Source of the DNA: JAGNZR01 sp051656905
GTDB taxonomy: Bacteria; Fusobacteriota; Fusobacteriia; Fusobacteriales; Fusobacteriaceae
Direction of reading: 5' to 3'
DNA: 64,000 bases
Assembly (NCBI GenBank): GCA_051656905.1
Contig: JBOFJQ010000034.1
Span: 217,619-281,618, forward strand
The notes under the pieces: generated by a model
Seen by the model: the letters and a program-made list of their open reading frames with translations, nothing else
What the model was told of the DNA's origin: nothing
The model's database searches: none
Made by a program: the position numbers and the translations under genes
Part shown: positions 45,460 through 53,064 of the stretch, piece after piece
Position numbering within the stretch: position 1 is the first letter of the stretch
How the letters are laid out: the number at the start of each line of letters is the position of its first letter

Positions 45460-46857
45460 ATGAAGTTCAATTTATTCAAAAAATATTCAGAGGACAAAAA
45501 GTTTTACAAAACTTTACTTGCAATTACACTTCCAATAGTATTGCAAAACCTTGTTGCCTCATCTATCAACGTACTTGATACGCTTATGATTGGAAATGTA
45601 GGGGAAAAAGAGCTAGCTGCTGTAGGTATTGCTAATCAATTCTATTTCTTATTCAGCTTAACTATATTTGGTGTTGCTGCTGGTTGTGGAGTATTTATCG
45701 CACAACTTTGGGGAACAAAAGATGTAAAAAGCATTAGAAGCACACTTGGATTTGGATTAATTTCAGGAGTTTTTATAACATTATTTTTCTCAACTGTAGC
45801 TATATTTTTCCCATCATCTATTATGAAAATTTTCTCTAAAGATGCTAGAGTTATAGAGTTAGGTGCTGACTATCTAATAATTGTTGCTATAAGTTATATT
45901 TTTACAGCAATCAGTTTTAGTTACTCTGCTGCACTTAGAAGTGTTAGAAATACCTCTTTACCAATGTGGGCAAGTTTAGGAGCACTTTTCATAAACGGAT
46001 TTTTTAACTATGTGCTAATTTTCGGAAAATTTGGTTTTGAACCTCTTGGAGTTAGAGGAGCAGCAGTTGCAACTTTAATTGCCAGAATTGCAGAAGTTGT
46101 TATAATTCTTGCAGTAATCTATACTAGAGAACATGTTTTAAAAGCAAGTTTAAAAGAGTTACTAAGTGCATCTATGACAATGGTAAAAACTATAATTAAC
46201 ATCTCTACACCAATTATACTTAATGATATCTGCTTTGGATTAGCTACAGTTACATACTCTGCTATCTATGGTAGAATAAGTACTGAGGCTATTGCTGCTG
46301 TTCAAATTTCTACTACTGTATTTAGTTTATTTACAGTTATAATTTATGGACTAGCTAGTGCTGCTGTTGTTGTTGTTGGAAATGAAATAGGAGCTGGAAA
46401 AACTGATAAAGGTATTGCTCATGCAGACAAGATATCTAGCTTATCTGTTGAACTAGGATTATTTTTAGCTCTAGTGTTAGCATCTATCTCTGCGATTGTT
46501 CCTGAATTCTTTAATGTTTCTGAAATTATCAAAAAAGATGTATTCTATATTCTACTTGTATATTCTGTAATTACAGTTCCTAGAGTTTATACTCTTGTAG
46601 TTATAGTTGGAATATTTAGAGGTGGAGGAGAGTGCGTATACGGTGGTGTAGTGCAAGCAACTACTCTATGGCTACTTGGTATCCCAATGGCTTACGTTGC
46701 AGCTCATGTGCTTAATTTACCTATTTCAGCAGTAGTAATGTGTTGTTTCATAGAAGAGATTGTAAGATCTTGCATCCTATACAGAAGATATAAATCTTAT
46801 AAATGGATTCGTAATATAACAGGTTCTCTTCAATCAGATGCTCAACCTGCATTATAA
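45460..46857 (+). CDS. MATE family multidrug efflux transporter (copy 1)
   Basis: A 465-residue inner membrane protein with 12 predicted helices in two halves. LPIVLQNLVASSINVLDTLMIGNVGEKELAAVGIANQF and the second-half YGLASAAVVVVGNEIGAGKTDKG mark a MATE transporter, quoted here as VLDTLMIGNVGE and VVVGNEIGAGKT. It probably uses a Na+ or H+ gradient to expel drugs or metabolites. It is closely similar to the second copy at 57411-58808, including its regulatory leader. A terminator follows. Confidence 0.93.
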   Translation: MKFNLFKKYSEDKKFYKTLLAITLPIVLQNLVASSINVLDTLMIGNVGEKELAAVGIANQFYFLFSLTIFGVAAGCGVFIAQLWGTKDVKSIRSTLGFGLISGVFITLFFSTVAIFFPSSIMKIFSKDARVIELGADYLIIVAISYIFTAISFSYSAALRSVRNTSLPMWASLGALFINGFFNYVLIFGKFGFEPLGVRGAAVATLIARIAEVVIILAVIYTREHVLKASLKELLSASMTMVKTIINISTPIILNDICFGLATVTYSAIYGRISTEAIAAVQISTTVFSLFTVIIYGLASAAVVVVGNEIGAGKTDKGIAHADKISSLSVELGLFLALVLASISAIVPEFFNVSEIIKKDVFYILLVYSVITVPRVYTLVVIVGIFRGGGECVYGGVVQATTLWLLGIPMAYVAAHVLNLPISAVVMCCFIEEIVRSCILYRRYKSYKWIRNITGSLQSDAQPAL

Positions 46858-46906
46858 GGTAACAAATACAAAATACAATTTATAACGCTGTTATAGATTA
46901 ATTATT

Positions 46907-46950
46907 AGGGGAGTAAATATCATTTGATATTTACTCCCCTCTTTATTTTT
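46907..46950. terminator. Terminator after the first MATE gene
   Basis: Perfect GGGGAGTAAATATCA / TGATATTTACTCCCC stem followed by CTTTATTTTT. Confidence 0.88.
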
Positions 46951-47022
46951 AATTCCCCCCGGAATCATTTATAAAACACTGTTTAGCTTATTATATTCTC
47001 TTCTTTATTTTAGCGTATTATT

Positions 47023-47931
47023 TTATCTTTTTATAGCAGATGGATCTACATTATAAAGTTTAGCAACCTCTTCATTTACAAGAACTGGATATTTTTTTAA
47101 AGATTGAATAGGAATATCCTTAATAGATTTTCCTTTTATCATATCTACAATTATCTCTCCAATCTTATTTCCAGAGTCTCTATAATTTACACCAATTCCT
47201 GCCAGTGCTCCTAAAGGTATTTGGCTCTTTCCTTCCGTTGCAATTACAGGTACTTTTTTAGCTTTTGCTCTAGCATAAATAACTGGTGATGCAGATACAG
47301 TTAAATTGTCACTTAGGGTATACAGAACATCTACTTTTGAAAGAACTGAATCAACTGCTGAAGGTATTTCATTCATAACAGTTACACCTATAGCTACAAG
47401 CTCTAATCCATTTTCTTTAGCTAATATTTCTAATTCTTTTACAGCAGTTTCAGAATTTTTCTCACTCGGATTATAAACAGTTCCAATCCTTTTTGCATTA
47501 GGTAAAGCTTGTTTAGTTATATCAACTAATAGTTTAGGTGATACTGCATCACTAATTCCTGTTATGTTTTCTGAACTAGCCACACCTGCCCCCTTAGGGT
47601 CTGTAACAGCTCCAAATAACACTGGTATTGTCTTTGTTGAATTATGTGCAGCTTGTACTGTAGGAGTTGAAATAGCTATGATATAGTCCTTCTTCTCTCT
47701 AGCAAAGTTTTGCATTATAAGTTGTTGTACACTCATATCTCCCTGAGCTATTTGTGAATCTAATTCATAATCTATATTATTTTTCTTAAGAGTCTCCTCA
47801 ACCCCCATTCTTACTTCATCTAGTGCTGGGTGCTCCATTATTTGTGACGAACCTATTTTATATGTTTTAGAGAAAGCAGTTGCCCCTATTATTAACATTG
47901 CCATTATTATTATATTTAATCTTTTTTTCAT
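47023..47931 (-). CDS. Orphan ABC-type substrate-binding protein (TrpX/YtrF-like, PF04392)
   Basis: A 302-residue exported binding protein with a signal peptide ending near TAFS (residue 21). The opening YKIGSSQIMEHPALDEVRMG, TKTIPVLFGAVTDPKGAG and LYTLSDNLTVSASPVI are typical of the TrpX family, members of which bind aromatic amino acids such as tryptophan. No permease or ATPase gene is adjacent. The leader upstream encodes a Phe-rich peptide, which points to an aromatic amino acid, likely phenylalanine. Confidence 0.9.
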   Translation of the reverse strand: MKKRLNIIIMAMLIIGATAFSKTYKIGSSQIMEHPALDEVRMGVEETLKKNNIDYELDSQIAQGDMSVQQLIMQNFAREKKDYIIAISTPTVQAAHNSTKTIPVLFGAVTDPKGAGVASSENITGISDAVSPKLLVDITKQALPNAKRIGTVYNPSEKNSETAVKELEILAKENGLELVAIGVTVMNEIPSAVDSVLSKVDVLYTLSDNLTVSASPVIYARAKAKKVPVIATEGKSQIPLGALAGIGVNYRDSGNKIGEIIVDMIKGKSIKDIPIQSLKKYPVLVNEEVAKLYNVDPSAIKR

Positions 47932-48014
47932 TTTTTATTCCTCCGTTTTTTATATTTTAAATATAATCAGGTTTCCGGATTACCCTTTTATATTTTTTTA
48001 ACTTAATAAAATAC

Positions 48015-48053
48015 ATAAAAAAAACTCTTGAGTGTTATCCCAAGAGTTTTAAA
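48015..48053 (-). terminator. Attenuator terminator before the orphan binding protein
   Basis: On the minus strand AAAACTCTTGGGATAACA pairs through CTCTTG/CAAGAG with CTCAAGAGTTTT and is followed by eight T residues. It lies between the Phe-rich leader peptide and the coding region. Confidence 0.88.
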
Positions 48054-48113
48054 AACATAAACTGAATTATTGTTTATACATCTAGGATACAACTTCTTTT
48101 TTTCTACTACAAA

Positions 48114-48143
48114 GAGGTTTATATCCATAAAAGATATAAACCC
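48114..48143 (-). promoter_or_regulatory. Pause-type hairpin overlapping the leader-peptide stop codon
   Basis: On the minus strand GGGTTTATATC / GGATATAAACCTC form an 11-pair hairpin that starts at the leader stop codon. This is the position of the 1:2 pause hairpin in ribosome-mediated attenuators. Confidence 0.7.
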
Positions 48144-48193
48144 TATCTAAAGTAAAAGAAAAAACAGAATGTAGTTGCTCCTTTAATTTTCAT
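48143..48193 (-). CDS. Phenylalanine-rich leader peptide
   Basis: A 16-residue reading frame MKIKGATTFCFFFYFR, with Phe at positions 9, 11, 12, 13 and 15 and a Tyr at 14. AAGGGAG lies about 12 bases upstream; a short frame MIEL ends at the ATGA of this start, which could couple translation. A pause hairpin and a terminator follow. The layout is that of pheL-type attenuators and suggests sensing of charged tRNA-Phe. Confidence 0.78.
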   Translation of the reverse strand: MKIKGATTFCFFFYFR

Positions 48194-48250
48194 AATTCAA
48201 TCATGCTCCCTTATAATTTTTTTTAATTAGTTTTGCACTAATTTTTACTT

Positions 48251-48280
48251 AGTATAGACTATAGTCATATGGACTGTCAA
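48251..48280 (-). promoter_or_regulatory. Promoter of the orphan binding-protein attenuator
   Basis: Minus strand -35 TTGACA (48275-48280), 18-base spacer, -10 TATACT (48251-48256). Confidence 0.82.
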
Positions 48281-48377
48281 GTTTTTTTATTTTTTTATTT
48301 TACTTTTCGAAAAAAATTTATCTAGACACATTACAGCTTTAATAGTAATATCTAAGTAAATTAAGGAGGTACATGTC

Positions 48378-48713
48378 ATGAAAAAATATATTTTATTACT
48401 TTGTTGTACTATTGTTTTTATTTCTTGTTCAAATAATAATACAGCACCCGTAAATATGAATAACTTTAACTTACCTGGAGCTCCTGTAGAAGCGCCAATT
48501 AACGAAAGAGGAGCTATTGCTCTAGATTATTTAGTTAAAGAAAAATCTTTAGGTGATAACTATAAATTAGTTAACTATGAATACCAAGTAGTGGCTGGAA
48601 TGAATCACTTCTTTACTATAGATATGGATGGAACTATCATAAAATACACTGTTTTTGAATCTTTAAATGGTGAATATAGCGTTACTTCAGAAGAAGAAAT
48701 ATCTGATTTATAA
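48378..48713 (+). CDS. Small predicted lipoprotein of unknown function
   Basis: A 111-residue protein with a lipoprotein signal (MKKYILLLCCTIVFISC), the lipobox ending at Cys17, then a low-complexity Asn-rich stretch. The C-terminal part has alternating beta-type strands (NYKLVNYEYQVVAGMNHFFTIDMDG, seen in parts) reminiscent of small cystatin-like or PepSY-like folds. I do not recognise a family. AAGGAGG precedes the ATG. A terminator follows at once, so it is monocistronic. Confidence 0.75.
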   Translation: MKKYILLLCCTIVFISCSNNNTAPVNMNNFNLPGAPVEAPINERGAIALDYLVKEKSLGDNYKLVNYEYQVVAGMNHFFTIDMDGTIIKYTVFESLNGEYSVTSEEEISDL

Positions 48714-48724
48714 GCTTATTAAAT

Positions 48725-48762
48725 AAAAAGTCCAACTTCTCTAAGAATTTGGACTTTTTTAT
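48725..48762. terminator. Bidirectional terminator between lipoprotein and lysozyme genes
   Basis: AAAAAGTCCAA / TTGGACTTTTTT stem with T run on the plus strand and A/T run usable on the minus strand. Confidence 0.85.
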
Positions 48763-48770
48763 TTTTATTT

Positions 48771-49211
48771 TTATTTTAAAAACAATTCCTTTTCTCTTTT
48801 TCTTCTTTTTACTAAGCTATCTGATATTTTCCCCCCTGCATATATCCAACGGTCAAATTCTGCAGCTGCTTCTAGTATCTTATTTTGATTCAATAATTTT
48901 AATAATGTTGAAGTTTCAAATGCACAATTCCCCACATTATAAATGAAACTACAAAGTGAGTCATAACGATTTTGTGATAGTGATACTACTACATATTTTT
49001 TTATACATACCTCTACTACCTTATTAATCCAACTTTCTAACATAGCTGTAGCTTCCTCTTCTGTTACAACATCACCCTCTTTTACGCTATTACCATTCAC
49101 GTATTTTCCAGATCCATAACCGATACTATATTGCTTGTAGTCCCAATAAGCCTTAGGAATAAATCCCTCTTCCTTTTTTATAAATTCTAGTCCGTATTTC
49201 GATATTTTCAT
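48771..49211 (-). CDS. Phage-type lysozyme (GH24 endolysin)
   Basis: A 146-residue muramidase of the T4 lysozyme family. The catalytic Glu is likely E15 in KKEEGFIPKAYWD, with D24 and the YSIGYG loop following. The core VSLSQNRYDSLCSFIYNVG and the C-terminal WIYAGGKISDSLVKRRKRE are typical of GH24. AAAGGAGGAATT precedes the ATG at 49211. No holin, tail or other phage gene is adjacent, so it is an isolated phage-derived gene, with the same first six residues (MKISKY) as the M15 endopeptidase at 62865. Confidence 0.9.
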   Translation of the reverse strand: MKISKYGLEFIKKEEGFIPKAYWDYKQYSIGYGSGKYVNGNSVKEGDVVTEEEATAMLESWINKVVEVCIKKYVVVSLSQNRYDSLCSFIYNVGNCAFETSTLLKLLNQNKILEAAAEFDRWIYAGGKISDSLVKRRKREKELFLK

Positions 49212-49504
49212 AATTCCTCCTTTAAACCTAAAATTCAAGATCTCTACTAATAGGAATAAGTCTACTGTTTTTTATAGACCCTATATTAATATCTTATTCA
49301 TAACCTAATATTATTAATTTAAAATATAATTATCTAAATTATATCTTATTATTCAATATCTTTACATAGTATTTATTTGTTGATTTTTTCTTATTATCAC
49401 AAATTATACAAGAAGATCTTTTTTAATAATTACGTAATTTATACATATCCTTATTCCAAAGTTATCTAAGTTAGAAACTGTGTCTATTATAGTTGTATTT
49501 AAAT
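49212..49504. other. AT-rich intergenic region
   Basis: I see no gene, repeat or clear regulatory site here apart from the lysozyme ribosome site at its left end. Confidence 0.4.
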
Positions 49505-49680
49505 AAAAATAAAGAGAAGAGCCACTATTTAAAGTGACCCTTCTCTTCGTTTGTGCACCTGAATTTAAATACTTATTTTGAATATAAGGAGTGACAATAC
49601 TTTTATAACGTATTATCAAAGGCTAATTCTATAATAACATACCATTTATTGTTATTACATACTAAAGTTTTTTTATTTTT
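49505..49680 (-). ncRNA. Candidate small RNA element, copy A (downstream of PTS IIB)
   Basis: About 150-175 bases that align along their whole length with 51386-51565. On the minus strand they hold a shared upstream motif TTAGTATRYAA, the block GCCTTTGATAATAC, a hairpin GATAATAC/GTATTGTC (copy B: GTGTTGTC, pairing kept), and a final terminator GAAGAGAAGGGTCACTTT / AGTGGCTCTTCTC with T-rich tail at 49511-49548. No conserved reading frame exists, so an RNA role is likely. Confidence 0.55.
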
Positions 49681-49724
49681 TAACACTGTTCTCTTTACAT
49701 TTATTTATGTTAGGAAGGAAAAAA

Positions 49725-50033
49725 TTAACTATTTATAAGAGATATTGCGTACTCTAATACTTTATCCCCTTTCATCATTCCGTAATCTAAAGTATTTATA
49801 ACTTCAACTTTTTTGCCTACTTTTTCAGCTATTTCTTGAAGTTCATTCTTTTTAAATCTAACTTGAGGACCAAGTAAAAAAACATCATACTTATCTAAAT
49901 TTTCAGAAAATCTTTCTAGTCCAACTGCATCAATCACACTTTCAATCCCTTTTTCAGTTGATGCTATTCTCATTTTATTAACAAGTATTGATGTTGACAT
50001 TCCTGCTGAGCATAATAATAGTATTTTTTTCAT
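49725..50033 (-). CDS. PTS lactose/cellobiose-type IIB component
   Basis: A 102-residue EIIB of the lactose/cellobiose family. The phospho-cysteine is in LLLCSAGMSTSILVNKM, followed by DVFLLGPQVRFKKNEL. It takes phosphate from the IIA protein and passes it to the sugar. The ATG at 50033 follows GGAGG by about 6 bases. It lies 36 bases after the ChbG-like gene and shares its operon. No membrane IIC is found nearby. Confidence 0.92.
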   Translation of the reverse strand: MKKILLLCSAGMSTSILVNKMRIASTEKGIESVIDAVGLERFSENLDKYDVFLLGPQVRFKKNELQEIAEKVGKKVEVINTLDYGMMKGDKVLEYAISLINS

Positions 50034-50068
50034 TTTTTCCTCCACCTAATTATTTGATTTTTATTAAA

Positions 50069-50773
50069 CTATTCTTTTATTTCACCTAGATAATTTACTA
50101 GAACATACTCTTTATCTATATAGTCTTTTATCTCCTCTTCTAGCAAAATTTCTAGCTCATCAACTCTTTTTAAGTTATACGTACTTATCTTACTTAGGTA
50201 TAAATCATAAAATCCTGGATGGCACATAATTTCGGTTAATTCTCTTTTTTCACTCTCTAATTTTGAAAGTAAAAATGCTTTATTAGCATTGTTTGAATAA
50301 AACTCTTCCATTAGTATCTCTTGCGTTCTATACTTAAAGTTATACTTTTCAGCTATTCTTTTTACAGCATTTAATGCAGTTTCATTTCTTAAATGTATAT
50401 GATGATGTGTATCTAAATGAGTAGGTCTTTTTCCAACTAACTCTATAAATTTTTCCAACTGCAATTCTATTTCTCGATAAAAGTCCTCTTCCTTCCCATT
50501 TTTTAATAGATACTGTGAATTTTGTAATTCTCCTCTTTCATTGGTTAATGAAGACACTCCTGAAAGAGAATATCCTTTATCTAAAGTTATATGAAGACCT
50601 ATACTGATTTTAGGGTATAATTTACTTAATCTGATTGCATGCTTCGTAAACTTTTGATTTATCATTAAAGTTGTTGATGTTAGTATCCCATAAGAAAAAC
50701 ATTCAACAATCCCATAATTTACCGATGGGCTTAAACCAAAATCATCAGCATTAACAATTAGCATTTTTTTCAT
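50069..50773 (-). CDS. ChbG/YdjC-family carbohydrate deacetylase
   Basis: A 234-residue YdjC-like protein. The metal ligands are in IVNADDFGLSPSVNYGI (Asp), the PTHLDTHHHIHL segment (His), and the MCHPGFYD segment (His), as in ChbG, which removes an acetyl group from chitobiose-6-phosphate or related sugars. Its place between PTS IIA and IIB fits a deacetylase acting on a PTS-imported N-acetylated disaccharide. Substrate is inferred. Confidence 0.9.
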   Translation of the reverse strand: MKKMLIVNADDFGLSPSVNYGIVECFSYGILTSTTLMINQKFTKHAIRLSKLYPKISIGLHITLDKGYSLSGVSSLTNERGELQNSQYLLKNGKEEDFYREIELQLEKFIELVGKRPTHLDTHHHIHLRNETALNAVKRIAEKYNFKYRTQEILMEEFYSNNANKAFLLSKLESEKRELTEIMCHPGFYDLYLSKISTYNLKRVDELEILLEEEIKDYIDKEYVLVNYLGEIKE

Positions 50774-50838
50774 ACCTTAGCCTCCTATTCCTTATTACTC
50801 TTTTATCAATCTATTTTGTGGCATAATTTCTTCGCCAA

Positions 50839-51186
50839 TTATTTAATTAATGACTCTAGCTTAGTTAATCTTTTAAATAATGCAATCTGATCCTCAACTA
50901 GTTCTAAATATAGAGATGTCGTCATAATATGATCTTCCATATGAACTAATAATAAGGAAATATCTACTTTTTCTCCTGAAGCTTCTTTTTGAATTAAATC
51001 AAAGTGAGAACCATGAACTTCAACAAAAGTTTTTTTTGCCTCTTTAAAAAGATTTTCAGCTTCCTCAAAATTTCCTTCTTTTGCATAGTTTAAAGATTCT
51101 TTTCCTAAAGATTTAGCAGTTCCTGCAATAGCAACTCCCATCATAATTTTTTCTAATAATTCTTCATTCATAATTTTTTCTTCCAT
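50839..51186 (-). CDS. PTS lactose/cellobiose-type IIA component
   Basis: A 115-residue helical EIIA. The family motif MGVAIAGTAKSLGKESLNYAKEG is visible, and the phospho-His is likely in the later SLLLVHMEDHIMTT segment. AGGAGAG lies 6 bases before the ATG at 51186. First gene of the IIA - ChbG - IIB cluster. No IIC gene is next to it. Confidence 0.93.
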   Translation of the reverse strand: MEEKIMNEELLEKIMMGVAIAGTAKSLGKESLNYAKEGNFEEAENLFKEAKKTFVEVHGSHFDLIQKEASGEKVDISLLLVHMEDHIMTTSLYLELVEDQIALFKRLTKLESLIK

Positions 51187-51385
51187 TGTACACTCTCCTA
51201 GTTCTTTTTAACATTTATTTTTTACTATTATATTTAATACCTTTTCATATTGATATTCCCTTTTAATTTTTTAAATATTTGTTTTTTTTAATAAAATATA
51301 ATATTCCCAAAGATAATTATTATATATTTTTTTATAAAGAGTAAAAAACGATGAAAGTATACTTCCTTTTAATAAGGTTATTCCT

Positions 51386-51565
51386 AAATAAAAAAAGAAG
51401 AGAAAGGCTACTACTTAAAGTAACTTTCCTCTTCTTTTCTTTCGTACATTTGGATTTGTTTACATATTTTAAATATAAGGGACAACACACTTACAATGTA
51501 TTATCAAAGGCTGTTTTATAATAACATGTTATATAAAAATTTTGTATACTAAAATTCTTTTAGTC
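51386..51565 (-). ncRNA. Candidate small RNA element, copy B (upstream of PTS IIA)
   Basis: Second copy of the element at 49505-49680, same orientation, about 1.9 kb away, so the two flank the PTS cluster as direct repeats. On the minus strand it keeps the GCCTTTGATAATAC block, the hairpin with G-U changes, and a terminator AAGAGGAAAGTTACTTT / AGTAGCCTTTCTCTTCTTTTTTT at 51390-51438. The terminator separates it from the IIA gene, so it looks like a separate transcript. Confidence 0.55.
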
Positions 51566-51599
51566 AGGCTTTAATTAATATAAAAAATTAGCTTTTTTA

Positions 51600-52397
51600 T
51601 TAATTAAAAAGTTCCATTATTTTTTTTACTACACCATCTTCATCATTTGTATCTATTATCTCACAATTTGGTAGTAGACTCTTTAATTTTTTATTTGCAT
51701 TCCCCATTATATAGCCTTTCTTTACAACTGAAAGCATTTCTAGATCATTCAATCCATCTCCAAATGCAATTGTTTCTTCAGGAGATATTCCATCTAATTC
51801 AAGCATTTTAATGATAATTTCACCCTTTGATACGCCACTCTTCATGATTTCAAGATAATTTGAAGGTAGCCCTATAGAAACTTTAGTTTTTAATTCTTCT
51901 GGTATAAAATTATAAAACTCTGACATTTTTTCTAAATTATTTGAAATATAGAAAAATTTTATTACTTTTTCATCTTTTAGATTATTAAAAGATGAAACTA
52001 TATTATACTTAAAACCTGAAACATGATGAGCTTCTTCTGAATTAATAGGAGCTTTCTCCACAAACCATCCATTATTAGTAAAAATATTTTTTTGTATTTC
52101 GTCATCAACACTTAAAGTTAATAATTCTGTTATTATTTCATTAGGAATATCATAAGAAAAAATTTCTTTATCATCCTTATTGTGCACTTTTGCCCCATTT
52201 GAAGAAATTAAAAATGTATCTATCCCTAATAGATCCCTAAACTTTTTTGCATCTAAATAATGCCTTCCTGTAGCAATATATACCTTTATACCTTCATTAT
52301 TTATTTTTCTGATTGAGTTTATTGTATTTTCTGAAAATTGATGTTTTGAATTTAATAGTGTTCCATCTAAATCACATATTATTGCCTTGTATTTCAT
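51600..52397 (-). CDS. Cof-type HAD family sugar phosphatase
   Basis: A 265-residue HAD hydrolase of the Cof/YbiV group. The nucleophile Asp is in ICDLDGTLLNS (residues about 8-18), motif II is VYIATGRHY, and motif IV is IAFGDGLNDLEML. A large C2-type cap lies between residues about 85 and 185. Likely acts on sugar phosphates or related metabolites. It could serve the neighbouring PTS cluster but is not in the same transcript, since a non-coding element and terminator lie between. Confidence 0.92.
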   Translation of the reverse strand: MKYKAIICDLDGTLLNSKHQFSENTINSIRKINNEGIKVYIATGRHYLDAKKFRDLLGIDTFLISSNGAKVHNKDDKEIFSYDIPNEIITELLTLSVDDEIQKNIFTNNGWFVEKAPINSEEAHHVSGFKYNIVSSFNNLKDEKVIKFFYISNNLEKMSEFYNFIPEELKTKVSIGLPSNYLEIMKSGVSKGEIIIKMLELDGISPEETIAFGDGLNDLEMLSVVKKGYIMGNANKKLKSLLPNCEIIDTNDEDGVVKKIMELFN

Positions 52398-52442
52398 AGT
52401 CCTCCCTAACTTTATAATTGGTAATATGACTCTATAAATACT

Positions 52443-52483
52443 AATAATCGAACTCCCCGGAAATCCCGGTTAGTTCGATTATT
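52443..52483. repeat. Long hairpin between VOC protein and Cof genes
   Basis: AATAATCGAACT / AGTTCGATTATT perfect 12-bp arms, with inner CCGG/CCGG. The flanks lack a T run on the minus strand, so it may be a weak terminator or another structure. Confidence 0.5.
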
Positions 52484-52671
52484 AATGTTATTCAACAAAA
52501 AAAATCTTCACTTATAAAAATACCTAATTTTTCTATATTAGATCAGTTTCAATCTTATTTCCTCTCATACCTTATATTAATTCATAAAAATTCAATACTA
52601 TCGCCTACATCATAATATCTTTCTTTTTATATTGTTTACGAGCTATCTTATGAATATTTTTTTTTAATAAA

Positions 52672-53064
52672 TCAATCAGTAAATCTTAATAAATAGCCAT
52701 CTGGGTCTTGTATTAAAAACTCCTTTTGAATCTCTTCCTTTCCTTTACACAAATATTTATTTTCTTTTAATTCTCTATAAATTTTGATGTTTTTACTTTT
52801 TATAATTTCATATAATTCTTCTACATTATGCGATAATATAGAAAAATTTATTCCTCTACCTAAAGGAAATTTTAAATCACCTGTATTCCATCCATCTTCA
52901 TGAATCTCTTCAAACATAAATTGACTTTCCCCATAGGATAAAAATATAAATTTGTCTTTCTCTCTTTCATATTCCATATTAAACCCTAAAACTAATATAT
53001 AAAACTTTTTAGTTTCTTCTATATTTTTTACTGATAATTCTGGTATCAATGAATTAAATTTCAT
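52672..53064 (-). CDS. VOC (glyoxalase/bleomycin resistance-like) family protein
   Basis: A 130-residue protein with the paired beta-alpha-beta-beta-beta units of the vicinal oxygen chelate family: SLIPELSVKNIEETKKFYILVLGFNMEY at the start and EFLIQDPDGYLLRF at the end. It resembles bleomycin-resistance-type or lactoylglutathione-lyase-like members, whose functions differ widely. The ATG overlaps the epimerase stop (ATGA), so the two are translationally coupled. Confidence 0.88.
   Translation of the reverse strand: MKFNSLIPELSVKNIEETKKFYILVLGFNMEYEREKDKFIFLSYGESQFMFEEIHEDGWNTGDLKFPLGRGINFSILSHNVEELYEIIKSKNIKIYRELKENKYLCKGKEEIQKEFLIQDPDGYLLRFTD

Noticed and set aside
49404..49619. 71-codon frame on the minus strand
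   Set aside because: It runs across candidate RNA copy A and its terminator, has no ribosome site, and the frame is not kept in copy B.
52443..52483. Hairpin as an insertion-sequence end
   Set aside because: No transposase, target duplication or second copy was seen in the window.
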